DNA from: Microbacterium barkeri
GTDB taxonomy: Bacteria; Actinomycetota; Actinomycetes; Actinomycetales; Microbacteriaceae
Direction: 5' to 3'
DNA length: 64,000 bases
Assembly (NCBI RefSeq): GCF_027921765.1
Contig: NZ_BSEJ01000003.1
Span: 1 to 64,000, forward strand
Numbering within the stretch: position 1 is the stretch's first letter; the number at the start of each line of letters is the position of its first letter. The translations under genes were made by a program, and so were the position numbers. Below the pieces are notes generated by a model that was not told where the DNA came from, made no database searches, and saw only the letters and a list, made by a program, of their open reading frames with translations. Below are positions 35,309-43,155 of the stretch, in pieces.

Positions 35309-36379
35309 TCAGCGCGTCTCGTCGTCGCTGTGCTCGAGCCGGATGTCGCGCGCCTTCGCGAGGTCCTTGCGGTGGCGCTCGGCCTCCTTGTCGATGCGCG
35401 TGCCGTCGCGCAGCGGAAGCTGGATGCGCTCCTCCGCCGGGAGGCCGGCCTGCAGCTGGCGACCGCGCTCGAGCTCGGCGTCGAACTCGGCGCCGACGAG
35501 CAGCGCCATGTTGGCGATCCACAGCCACAGCAGGAAGACGATCACGCCCGCGAGCGATCCGTACGTCCGCTCGTAGTTCGAGAAGTTCGCCACGTAGAAC
35601 GCGAAGCCCAGCGACGCGATCACGAGGATGACGATCGCGAGGACGGCGCCCATGCTGATCCAGCGGAACCGCGGCTGCTGGACGTTGGGCCCCGTGTAGT
35701 AGAGCAGCGCGATGAGGAACACGACGATGAAGGCGAGCACGGGCCATTTGCCGATGCTCCAGGCCAGCAGGGCCGCGTCGCCCAGACCGATCACGTCGCC
35801 GATCGCCTTCGCCACCGGTCCCGAGACGACGAGCAGCACCGCGGCGACCGCGAGCGAGGCGACCGCGATCACCGTGACGAGCAGCTGGAGCGGCTTGAGC
35901 TTCCAGAACGGGCGCCCCTCCTCGACGTCGTAGATGCGGTTCATCGCGCGGCTGAACCCGCCGACGTAGCCGGATGCCGACCAGACGGCGAGCACGAGAC
36001 CCGTGACGAACGCGAAGCCCGCCGCCGGGGAGTTCGCGATCTCCTCGATCGGCTCACGCACGGTGTCGACCGTGTCCTGCGGGGCGAACGAGCCGATGAT
36101 CGAGAGGACGGCGCCGGCCGCCTCGTCGCCCTGGCCGACGAGGCCGAGCAGCGAGAACACGGCCATGAGGCCCGGGAACAGCGCGAGCACGCTGTAGTAG
36201 GTGAGGCTCGCGGCGAGGTCGGGGCACTGATCCGTCGAGAACTCGCGGATCGACTTCCGCAGGACGAACGCCCAGGACGGACGGCGGATGTCCGTGGGCG
36301 AGTCGGGCTCGCGCGGGTGCTCGGGGGCCGTGGTGCGCGCGTCGTCGTCGCGGTTCGGGGCGGTGTGCGTTCGCGTCAT
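35309..36379 (-). CDS. YihY/BrkB family membrane protein
   Basis: The 356-residue protein has six membrane helices characteristic of the YihY/BrkB (formerly RNase BN-like) family: SLTYYSVLALFPGLMAVFSLLG, WSASGYVGGFSRAMNRIYDVEEGRPFWKLKPLQL, and LLYYTGPNVQQPRFRWISMGA. Its function is unknown; it is not a nuclease. N- and C-terminal tails are charged and cytoplasmic. The ATG at 36379 (MTRTHT) is preferred; another in-frame ATG lies 24 nt upstream. It is convergent with the M4 protease and separated from the SulP gene by about 105 nt. Confidence 0.9.
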   Translation of the reverse strand: MTRTHTAPNRDDDARTTAPEHPREPDSPTDIRRPSWAFVLRKSIREFSTDQCPDLAASLTYYSVLALFPGLMAVFSLLGLVGQGDEAAGAVLSIIGSFAPQDTVDTVREPIEEIANSPAAGFAFVTGLVLAVWSASGYVGGFSRAMNRIYDVEEGRPFWKLKPLQLLVTVIAVASLAVAAVLLVVSGPVAKAIGDVIGLGDAALLAWSIGKWPVLAFIVVFLIALLYYTGPNVQQPRFRWISMGAVLAIVILVIASLGFAFYVANFSNYERTYGSLAGVIVFLLWLWIANMALLVGAEFDAELERGRQLQAGLPAEERIQLPLRDGTRIDKEAERHRKDLAKARDIRLEHSDDETR

Positions 36380-36484
36380 GTCCCTGCCTTTCTGCTCCAC
36401 CATCGATGGAACACGGCGGGGCCGCTTTCCGCGCGCGGGTTGACCCGGCGCGGACTCTGTGCAATCAGGGACCGGCGCGCCCGC

Positions 36485-38008
36485 TCAGTGCCCGGCGCCG
36501 AGTCCTCCCGAGAGGCGACCGTGGAAGTCGGTCGTCGCGTCGTTCATCCCCTCGATGACGACGCTCTTCCCGTGCTGCGCGTACTTCGTGACGATGGCGT
36601 CGAGCGCCGCGACCGTCGAGGCGTCCCAGATGTGCGAGCGCGACATGTCGATGACGACCCGCTCGGGGTCCTGCGTGTACGCGAACTGGGTGGTGAGGTC
36701 GTTCGACGACGCGAAGAACAGCTCGCCGTCGACCGCGTACCGCGCGACCGGGCCATCGCCATCCGCCCCGACCTCGCGCGTGACGCTCGTGAAGTGCGCG
36801 ACGCGCCGCGCGAAGAGGATCATCGCCGCAACCACCCCGACGCCGACGCCGACCGCGAGGTTGTGCGTCCACACGGTCGCGACGACGGTGAGGACCATGA
36901 CCGCGGTCTCGCTCTTCGGCATCCGCCTGAGCGTCGACGGGCGCACGCTGTGCCAGTCGAACGTCGAGATCGACACGACGATCATGACCGCGACCAGGGC
37001 GGCCATCGGGATGATCGCGACGACGTCGCCGAACACGAGGACGAGGATGAGCAGGAAGACGCCCGCGAGGAACGTCGAGATGCGCGTGCGGGCGCCCGAC
37101 GCCTTCACGTTGATCATCGTCTGGCCGATCATGGCGCAGCCGCCCATCCCGCCGAAGAGCCCCGAGAGCACGTTCGCGGCGCCCTGGCCGAGCGTCTCGC
37201 GGGTCTTGCGCGAGTGGGTGTCGGTGATGTCGTCGACGAGCTTCGCCGTCATGAGCGACTCGAGGATGCCGACCACCGCCATCGCGGCCGAGAAGGGCGC
37301 GATGATCGCGAAGGTCTCGCCCGTGAGCGGCACGTTCGGGATGAACAGCTCGGGCAGGCTCTCGGGCAGCTCGCCCTGGTCGCCGACGGTCGGCACGCTC
37401 AGCCCGAAGACGACCGCCGCCGCGGTGAGCAGGACGATCGCGATGAGCGGCGCGGGCACCGCCTTCGTGAGGCGGGTCATGAGGTACATGATGAGGAGCC
37501 CCGCCGCGACGAGCGGGTACACGAGCCACGGGACGCCGATCAGCTGCGGGAACTGCGCCGCGAAGATGAGGATCGCGAGCGCGTTGACGAAGCCGACCAT
37601 GACCGAGCGGGGGATGAACCGCATGAGCTTCGCCACGCCGAGCAGGGCGAAGACGACCTGGAACACGCCCGCGAGGATCACCGTCGCGATGAAGTAGTCC
37701 ATCCCGTAGTCGCGCGCGACCGAGGCGATGACGAGCGCGACGGCTCCCGTCGCGGCGCTGATCATGGCCGGCCGTCCGCCGAGGAACGCGATGGTCACCG
37801 CCATGACGAAGGAGGAGAAGAGGCCGAGACGCGGGTCGACGCCCGCGATGATCGAGAACGCGATCGCCTCGGGGATGAGCGCGATCGCGACGACGAGACC
37901 GGCGAGCACCTCGCGCGTGAGGAGGCGGGGGCTCCGCAGCGCCTGGAGGACGGTCGGCTCGATCCGATAGCGGGAGGCGGGATCGGCTGCGGGCGTGACG
38001 GCGGTCAT
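36485..38008 (-). CDS. SulP family anion transporter with STAS domain
   Basis: The 507-residue protein is a SulP/SLC26 transporter: about ten to fourteen membrane helices with the signature ALIPEAIAFSIIAGVDPRLGLFSSF near the N-terminus and GGMGGCAMIGQTMINVKASG in the centre, followed by a shortened cytoplasmic STAS domain from about residue 405 (DGELFFASSNDL; VVIDMSRSHIWDASTVAALD). It may carry sulfate, bicarbonate or other anions with Na+ or H+. AAGGAGCC precedes the ATG. It is divergent from a MerR gene across a gap with a MerR-type palindrome and so may be its target. Confidence 0.92.
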   Translation of the reverse strand: MTAVTPAADPASRYRIEPTVLQALRSPRLLTREVLAGLVVAIALIPEAIAFSIIAGVDPRLGLFSSFVMAVTIAFLGGRPAMISAATGAVALVIASVARDYGMDYFIATVILAGVFQVVFALLGVAKLMRFIPRSVMVGFVNALAILIFAAQFPQLIGVPWLVYPLVAAGLLIMYLMTRLTKAVPAPLIAIVLLTAAAVVFGLSVPTVGDQGELPESLPELFIPNVPLTGETFAIIAPFSAAMAVVGILESLMTAKLVDDITDTHSRKTRETLGQGAANVLSGLFGGMGGCAMIGQTMINVKASGARTRISTFLAGVFLLILVLVFGDVVAIIPMAALVAVMIVVSISTFDWHSVRPSTLRRMPKSETAVMVLTVVATVWTHNLAVGVGVGVVAAMILFARRVAHFTSVTREVGADGDGPVARYAVDGELFFASSNDLTTQFAYTQDPERVVIDMSRSHIWDASTVAALDAIVTKYAQHGKSVVIEGMNDATTDFHGRLSGGLGAGH

Positions 38009-38129
38009 GCGGCTCCTTGCGCGGGGGCTCGGGATGGTCGGGACGGTTCGAGCGCGCGCCCTTGCGCGGATCGCCGACACAGGTCGACGGGAGAGAATGG
38101 CGGATGGTCCGAAGGCCCGGGCCACAGGA

Positions 38130-38155
38130 ACTCTACCCTAACGTGAGGGTAGAGT
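38130..38155. promoter_or_regulatory. MerR-type operator
   Basis: ACTCTACCCT-AACGTG-AGGGTAGAGT is a perfect 10-bp inverted repeat with a 6-bp centre between sulP and merR. TAGAGT in each arm can serve as a -10, one on each strand. Confidence 0.75.
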
Positions 38156-38173
38156 CGCGGCGAGGGGAGTCGG

Positions 38174-38545
38174 ATGGCCGAGTCGGGCATGATGCACATC
38201 GGCGAGCTCGCCGAGCGGACCGGCCTGTCGCTGCGCACCATCCGGCACTACGACGAGGTCGGCCTCGTCAAGCCCTCCGGTCGCAGCGAGGGCGGCTTCC
38301 GGCAGTACGACGCCGACGACCTGAGCCGGCTCATGCTCATCCGCCGGATGAAGCCCCTCGGCTACACGCTCGAGGAGATGGCCGAGCTGCTCGCAGTCAT
38401 CGACGCACGGCAGGGCGGGGACTCGACCCCGGAGAGCGACGCGGCGCTCGAGAGATTCCGCGAGGATGCGGCCGCCCGGCGGCGCAAGCTCGCCGAGCAG
38501 CTCGCGATGGCCGACGAGTTCATCGCGCAGCTCGAGGCGCGCTGA
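38174..38545 (+). CDS. MerR family transcriptional regulator
   Basis: The 123-residue protein has an N-terminal MerR DNA-binding domain (HIGELAERTGLSLRTIRHYDEVGLVKPSGRSEGGFRQYD) and a C-terminal helix for dimerisation. It lacks cysteines, so it is not a metal or redox sensor of the classical kind; the C-terminal part is short and has no recognised ligand domain. GGGGAG lies before the ATG at 38174, though an internal Met at 38195 would also give a full domain. It probably regulates itself and the divergent SulP transporter through the palindrome in the gap. Confidence 0.9.
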   Translation: MAESGMMHIGELAERTGLSLRTIRHYDEVGLVKPSGRSEGGFRQYDADDLSRLMLIRRMKPLGYTLEEMAELLAVIDARQGGDSTPESDAALERFREDAAARRRKLAEQLAMADEFIAQLEAR

Positions 38546-38641
38546 GCCGCACCACCATCCGCTCGGTCGAGCAGTGCCCATCCGCTCGGTCGACGCGGAA
38601 CGCGGCAACCGAGACAAAGCACTCCGCGAAGGCCCCTCCAC

Positions 38642-38696
38642 CATGTCTCCCTTGCCGCGGTTTTCCGCCGCCTAGAACCTCGGCAAGTGAGACATG
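38642..38696. repeat. GTCTC-ended palindromic element, copy 3
   Basis: The 55-bp unit has 16-bp arms with one mismatch: CATGTCTCCCTTGCCG and CGGCAAGTGAGACATG. Its length and its TGTCTC/GAGACA ends match the two copies at 28557-28683, while the middle differs. Confidence 0.65.
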
Positions 38697-38806
38697 CAGA
38701 ACCCAACGGTTGCGTAACGCTCGAGTTCGGATCACGATCTGTTCGGAACGCCCAGCACGCCGGTCGTGATCAGCGCCTGGCGCTGATGTCCACCCGGGTA
38801 CGGCGA

Positions 38807-38834
38807 AGGGCCCCGATCCGAAGACCGGGGCCCT
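38807..38834 (-). terminator. Terminator of tRNA-Leu
   Basis: AGGGCCCCG and its exact complement flank a 10-nt loop just after the tRNA's 3' end. The downstream U-run is short. Confidence 0.7.
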
Positions 38835-38839
38835 GTCTG

Positions 38840-38923
38840 TGCGCGAGGTGGGACTTGAACCCACACGCCCGTGAAGGCACTGGCACCTGAAGCCAGCGCG
38901 TCTGCCAATTCCGCCACTCGCGC
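38840..38923 (-). tRNA. tRNA-Leu (anticodon CAG)
   Basis: The 7-bp acceptor stem (GCGCGAG with CTCGCGC), a D arm with GGCGGAATTGGCAGAC, an anticodon stem CTGGC/GCCAG around loop TTCAGGT, a long variable arm and the T arm GTGGGTTCAAGTCCCAC are all present, as expected for a class II leucine tRNA reading CUG. The discriminator base is A and CCA is not encoded. It lies upstream of, and divergent from, the fhaA gene, the usual actinobacterial arrangement. Confidence 0.97.
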
Positions 38924-39098
38924 GCAGAATCCGGATCGCTCCGAACTCAACTTCCCGAGGATATCACGCACGAGAGGCCCTCGCGAAAGCGCGACCGCGG
39001 GCGCGTCGCACCCGCATCTCGTACATCCCGCGGATGATCCGCATCCTCCCGGAGGCGCCTTCCAGGTCGCCCGGACCCGGCTTTCCAGACGACGTGGC

Positions 39099-39104
39099 TA
39101 CGAT
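39099..39104 (+). promoter_or_regulatory. -10 element (TACGAT) of the fhaA-pknA operon
   Basis: TACGAT lies 39 nt before the GTG of fhaA, giving a short leader that contains the GAGGAG ribosome-binding site. The -35 region is poor. Confidence 0.4.
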
Positions 39105-39137
39105 GACCCTGACCAGTCGGCCTGCATGAGGAGCCCA

Positions 39138-39872
39138 GTGGGACTACTTGACAGCTTCGAGAAGGGGCTCGAGCGCGCCGTGAACAGCGCGTTCGCGAAG
39201 ACCTTCCGCAGCGGGCTGCAGCCCGTCGAGATCGCGTCCGCCCTGCGCAGCGAGCTCGACAAGAAGGCCGCCATCGTCACCCGCGACCGCGTCCTCGCAC
39301 CGAACAGCTTCACCGTCCGCGTGAGCCCCGCGGACGCCGAGCGGATGGATGCCCTCGGCTCCGCGCTGCGCACCGAGCTCGACGAGATCGTCCGCGCGCA
39401 TGCGGCCAAGCAGGGGTACAGCTTCCCCGGGCCCGTCTCGATCGCCCTGCGCACCGACCCCGACGTCGCGACGGGCACGCTCGGCGTCGACTCCGTCATG
39501 GCCGAGGGGCGCGTCGACTGGCGCGCGGTCGTCGAGATCGCCGGACGGCGTCATCCGCTCGAGCGCGCGCGCACCGTCATCGGGCGCGGAAGCGATGCCG
39601 ACATCACCATCCCCGACCCCGGCACGAGCCGCCGCCACGTCGAGGTGCTGTGGGACGGCGAGCGCGCCATGGTCCGCGACCTCGGCTCGACCAACGGCTC
39701 GAAGCTCGACGGGCGCCCCGTGAAGCAGGCGGCCCTCGCGAACGGCCAGGTCATCACGATCGGCCGGACCGACATCGTCTTCCGGCTCGTCCCGTCGGCC
39801 GCTCCCCCGCAGCGCGTTCCGCGTCACGAGGCCGCCACCGAGCTGTACGACTTCCGCGGAGGCGACCGATGA
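39138..39872 (+). CDS. fhaA: FhaA: DUF3662 and FHA domain protein
   Basis: The 244-residue protein joins an N-terminal DUF3662 domain (GLLDSFEKGLERAVNSAFAKTF; residues 1-125) to a C-terminal FHA phosphothreonine-binding domain (IGRGSDADI, SRRHVEV, STNGSKLDG). The long flexible linker of M. tuberculosis FhaA is nearly absent, making this a compact version. In mycobacteria FhaA binds phosphorylated MviN/MurJ and restrains wall synthesis at the poles. GTG 39138 follows GAGGAG and gives the standard start; an ATG 12 nt upstream is less well placed. It opens the operon with fhaB, pstP, rodA, pbpA and pknA. Confidence 0.94.
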   Translation: MGLLDSFEKGLERAVNSAFAKTFRSGLQPVEIASALRSELDKKAAIVTRDRVLAPNSFTVRVSPADAERMDALGSALRTELDEIVRAHAAKQGYSFPGPVSIALRTDPDVATGTLGVDSVMAEGRVDWRAVVEIAGRRHPLERARTVIGRGSDADITIPDPGTSRRHVEVLWDGERAMVRDLGSTNGSKLDGRPVKQAALANGQVITIGRTDIVFRLVPSAAPPQRVPRHEAATELYDFRGGDR

Positions 39873-40378
39873 ACGAGCTCACCCAGCTGCTGCTGCAGTA
39901 CGCGTTCCTGCTCGTGATGTGGCTCTTCGTCTTCGTCGTGGTCTTCTCCCTGCGCGCCGACATCTTCGGCGTGCGGGTGCGCAAGCTGCCGAGCAGCGCC
40001 ACTGCGAGCGCACCGCCGAGCGCGCCGAGCACGCCGCCGTCCGGGGCACCGGCGGCCGCGAAGCCCGCGCCCGCCGCCGGCGGGGGCACGCGCATCGTCA
40101 TCACCTCCGGCCCGAAGGCCGGCCTCGAGCTCCCGCTCGGACGCGACCCCCTGACGATCGGCCGCTCGAGCGAGTCGGGCCTCGTCATCCGCGACGACTA
40201 CACCTCGAGCCACCATGCGCGGCTCGTTCCGTGGGGCGAGCAGTGGATGCTGCATGACCTGCAGTCGACGAACGGCACGTTCCTGGACGGGAGGAAGGTC
40301 TCGCCTGACGCCCCGGTCCCGGTGCCCTTCGGCGTCCCGGTGAAGGTCGGCGCGACGACGTTCGAGCTGCGGAAGTAG
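39869..40378 (+). CDS. fhaB: FhaB (FipA-type) membrane FHA protein
   Basis: The 169-residue protein has an N-terminal membrane helix (residues 8-28), a Pro/Ala-rich linker (45-75) and a C-terminal FHA domain with IGRSSESGL, SSHHARL and STNGTFLDG. It reads phosphothreonines made by PknA/PknB and links them to the division machinery. Its ATG overlaps the fhaA stop in ATGA. Confidence 0.95.
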   Translation: MNELTQLLLQYAFLLVMWLFVFVVVFSLRADIFGVRVRKLPSSATASAPPSAPSTPPSGAPAAAKPAPAAGGGTRIVITSGPKAGLELPLGRDPLTIGRSSESGLVIRDDYTSSHHARLVPWGEQWMLHDLQSTNGTFLDGRKVSPDAPVPVPFGVPVKVGATTFELRK

Positions 40379-40388
40379 CCCCCGGCCG

Positions 40389-41726
40389 ATGGTCTTCACA
40401 GGGTCCAGCGCCGCCATATCCCACACGGGGAAGGTGCGCTCGAACAACCAGGACTCCGGCTACGCCGGGTCCAACCTCTTCGTCGTGGCCGACGGGATGG
40501 GCGGCCACGCGGGCGGCGACGTCGCGTCGGCCGTCGCGATCCAGAAGATCGAGCCCCTCGACCAGGTCTACGGCTCCCCCGCCGAGGCCGAGGCCGCGCT
40601 CAAGATGACGATCACGTCGACCGCGGGCGATCTCATCCAGATCGCCGCGAAGCGCCCCGAGCTCGCGGGCCTCGGCACGACGGTCAGCTCGATCGTCATG
40701 GTCGACGACTACGCCGTCATCGCGCACATCGGCGACTCCCGCATCTACCTCTACCGCGACGACGAGCTCACGCAGATCACGACCGACCACACGTTCGTGC
40801 AGCGGCTCGTCGACTCGGGTCGGATCACGCCCGAGGAGGCCCGCTTCCACCCGCGGCGCTCGGTGCTCATGCGCGTGCTCGGCGACATGGACGCGCACCC
40901 CGAGGTCGACACGTTCATCATGCCGACGCACGAGGGCGACCGCTGGGTGCTCTGCTCGGATGGGCTGTCGGGCGTCGTCGACGAGGCGCACATCACGAAG
41001 GCCCTCCGCCAGGGCTTCGCGCCCGGCCGCACGGCCGACATCCTCCTGAAGTACGCGCTCGACGGCGGCGCGCCCGACAACGTCACGATCGTCATCGTCG
41101 ACGTCGGCGGCCAGCACCCGCTCTACACGGGCACGCCGACGATCGTCGGGTCGGCGTCGAACCCCGACGGCGTCGTGGTCGACGTCGCGCCGAGCCGCAG
41201 CGTGCTGCCGACGAGCTGGTTCCACCCGAACCGCGCGGCGGCCAACGAGCCCACCCACTTCGAGCCGGAGCCCGAGTACCTGCAGGAGCTCATCGCCGAG
41301 GACCGGCGACGCCGCAGGCGGCGCCGCCTGGGCGCGATCGGCGCCCTGCTGCTGCTCATCGCGGCCGTCGCGGGCGGCCTGGCCGCCTTCTTCAGCTGGA
41401 CGCAGACGCGCTACTACGTCGGCGCCGACGACGACACGGTCGTGATCTACCAGGGCATCCAGCAGTCGCTCGGCCCGGTCTCGCTGTCCGAGGTGCGCGA
41501 GGACACGGATGTCGTGCTCGCCGACCTGCCGCAGGCCTACCGCGCGCAGGTCGAGCGGACGATCACGGCCCGCTCGCTCGCCGACGCCGAGGCGATCGTC
41601 GAGCGGCTGCGCTCGTACCAGCTCGAGCCCGGCGAACCCGATGAGACGCTCGACGAGGACGCCCCGTCCGAGGACCTCTCGACGCCGACGCCGACACCCA
41701 CGCAGACGCCGGAGGGCGAGGGATGA
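40389..41726 (+). CDS. pstP: PP2C-type Ser/Thr protein phosphatase
   Basis: The 445-residue membrane phosphatase opposes PknA and PknB. The catalytic PPM domain (residues 5-240) shows metal-binding Asp22 (NNQDSG), Asp35 (ADGMGGH), GDSRIYLYRD, CSDGLSGVV and the final DNVTIVIV. After a linker comes one membrane helix near residues 318-338 and an extracellular tail of about 105 residues ending in Thr/Pro repeats. The gene starts 10 nt after fhaB and its TGA overlaps the rodA ATG. Confidence 0.95.
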   Translation: MVFTGSSAAISHTGKVRSNNQDSGYAGSNLFVVADGMGGHAGGDVASAVAIQKIEPLDQVYGSPAEAEAALKMTITSTAGDLIQIAAKRPELAGLGTTVSSIVMVDDYAVIAHIGDSRIYLYRDDELTQITTDHTFVQRLVDSGRITPEEARFHPRRSVLMRVLGDMDAHPEVDTFIMPTHEGDRWVLCSDGLSGVVDEAHITKALRQGFAPGRTADILLKYALDGGAPDNVTIVIVDVGGQHPLYTGTPTIVGSASNPDGVVVDVAPSRSVLPTSWFHPNRAAANEPTHFEPEPEYLQELIAEDRRRRRRRRLGAIGALLLLIAAVAGGLAAFFSWTQTRYYVGADDDTVVIYQGIQQSLGPVSLSEVREDTDVVLADLPQAYRAQVERTITARSLADAEAIVERLRSYQLEPGEPDETLDEDAPSEDLSTPTPTPTQTPEGEG

Positions 41727-43096
41727 CCGCCGCCGACACCCAGATCCAGAAGGCGCTCCGCCGCGTGCGCCGGCCGCAGCCGCTGCGCAACCGCGAGCTG
41801 CTCCTGCTCCTGTTCGCGCTCGCGCTCTCGGCGGGTGCCGTCGTCCTCGTGCAGTTCGGGGCGGTCGGCGAGCTGCAGCCCGGGATCTTCGTCGGGCTCG
41901 GCATCGTCGGCTTCCTGACGCTCGCGCTCCACGTCGTGCTGCGGATCCGCGCCTCGCAGGCCGATCCGTTCCTCGTCCCCATTGCGACCCTGCTCACGGG
42001 CCTCGGCATCGCGATGATCCACCGGATCGACGTCTACAACGCCACGGTGGACGCGCACATCGCCGCGCCGAGCCAGATCGCCTACGCGGGGATCTCGATC
42101 GCGCTGGCGATCGCCCTCGTGTGGGCGCTCGTGAACTACCGCGTGCTCTTCCGCTACACGTACATCTTCGGCCTCACGGGCATCGTGCTCCTGGTGCTGC
42201 CGTTCATCCCGTTCCTCAACGGCGGCGGCAACGCGGTCGTGTGGATCAACGTGTTCGGCTTCAACTTCCAGCCCGGCGAGCTCGCGAAGATCTGCCTCGC
42301 GATCTTCTTCGCCGGCTACCTCGTCCGCACGCGCGAGAGCCTCGCGTCGACCGGCAGGCGCATCCTCGGATTCACCTTCCCTCGCGCCCGCGAGTTCGGC
42401 CCGCTCATCGTCGTGTGGCTCATCTCGATGGCGATCATCGTGCTCCAGCGCGACCTCGGCACGGGTCTGCTCATCTTCGGGATGTTCGTCACGACGCTGT
42501 ACGTCGCGACCGGCAAGACCGGATGGATGCTCACGGGCGTCGTGCTCGCGGTCGCGGGCGCGATCGGCGCATCGTTCGTGCTGACGTACGTCCACAACCG
42601 CTTCGACACATGGCTCAACGCCCTCGACCCCGCGCTGTACGACGCGTCGGACGGCGGCAGCTTCCAGCTCGTGAACGGCATCTTCGGCCTCGCGCACGGC
42701 GGCCTCTTCGGCACGGGTCTCGGACAGGGTCGGCCCTACCTGACGCCCGTCTCGCAGAGCGACTACATCTTCCCGAGTCTCGGCGAGGAGCTCGGGCTCG
42801 TCGGCCTGTTCGCGATCCTCTGCCTCTACCTCGTGTTCACGGCACGCGGGCTCCGCATCGGCGTGCTCGGCCAGGACGACTTCGGCAAGCTGCTCGCGAC
42901 CGCGCTGTCGTTCACGCTCGCCCTCCAGGTGTTCATCATGGTCGGCGGCGTCACGCGGGTCATCCCGCTGACCGGCCTGACCACCCCGTTCCTCGCCGCG
43001 GGCGGTTCGTCGCTGGTGTCGAACTGGCTCATCGTGGCGCTCATCCTGCGCATCAGCGACGCGGTGCGCCAGCAGCCGAGGGCGGTGATCGGATGA
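41723..43096 (+). CDS. rodA: RodA: SEDS-family peptidoglycan glycosyltransferase
   Basis: The 457-residue polytopic protein is a SEDS (RodA/FtsW/SpoVE) glycan polymerase that elongates peptidoglycan together with PbpA. Conserved parts include NVFGFNFQPGELAKICLAIF, QRDLGTGLLIFGMF, the extracellular loop with GQGRPYLTPVSQSDYIFPSLGEELG, and the final TTPFLAAGGSSLVSNW. The start overlaps the pstP stop. The original stop overlapped the pbpA start, but a 59-bp insertion now separates them. Confidence 0.96.
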   Translation: MTAADTQIQKALRRVRRPQPLRNRELLLLLFALALSAGAVVLVQFGAVGELQPGIFVGLGIVGFLTLALHVVLRIRASQADPFLVPIATLLTGLGIAMIHRIDVYNATVDAHIAAPSQIAYAGISIALAIALVWALVNYRVLFRYTYIFGLTGIVLLVLPFIPFLNGGGNAVVWINVFGFNFQPGELAKICLAIFFAGYLVRTRESLASTGRRILGFTFPRAREFGPLIVVWLISMAIIVLQRDLGTGLLIFGMFVTTLYVATGKTGWMLTGVVLAVAGAIGASFVLTYVHNRFDTWLNALDPALYDASDGGSFQLVNGIFGLAHGGLFGTGLGQGRPYLTPVSQSDYIFPSLGEELGLVGLFAILCLYLVFTARGLRIGVLGQDDFGKLLATALSFTLALQVFIMVGGVTRVIPLTGLTTPFLAAGGSSLVSNWLIVALILRISDAVRQQPRAVIG

Positions 43097-43155
43097 CCGG
43101 GCGTTTCGACTCGCTCCGCTCGCTCAACGACCGGGAGGAGGCGGTGATCGGATGA
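43093..43155 (+). CDS. 20-codon frame created by the repeat insertion
   Basis: This frame begins at the ATG that overlaps the rodA TGA and ends at the TGA that overlaps the pbpA ATG, so both ATGA junctions are intact. The peptide reads through the repeat as FDSLRSLNDR. It has no homology as a protein and is probably only a relay that keeps ribosomes moving from rodA to pbpA; whether it is translated is unknown. Confidence 0.3.
   Translation: MTGRFDSLRSLNDREEAVIG
43102..43134. repeat. 33-bp dispersed repeat, copy in rodA-pbpA junction
   Basis: Identical over 33 bp to copies at 58384-58416 and 58527-58559. The centre reads GACTCGCTCCGCTCGCTCAA. Confidence 0.9.

Larger units (their letters stand above)
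38546..38839. other. 294-bp non-coding gap between merR and tRNA-Leu
   Basis: I see no gene here. The gap contains one GTCTC-ended element (38642-38696) and the terminator of the tRNA (38807-38834). Confidence 0.6.

Noticed and set aside
35105..38146. An open frame of 1013 codons on the plus strand across the YihY and SulP genes
   Set aside because: Same cause: it is a shadow of real genes with no homology-like composition.
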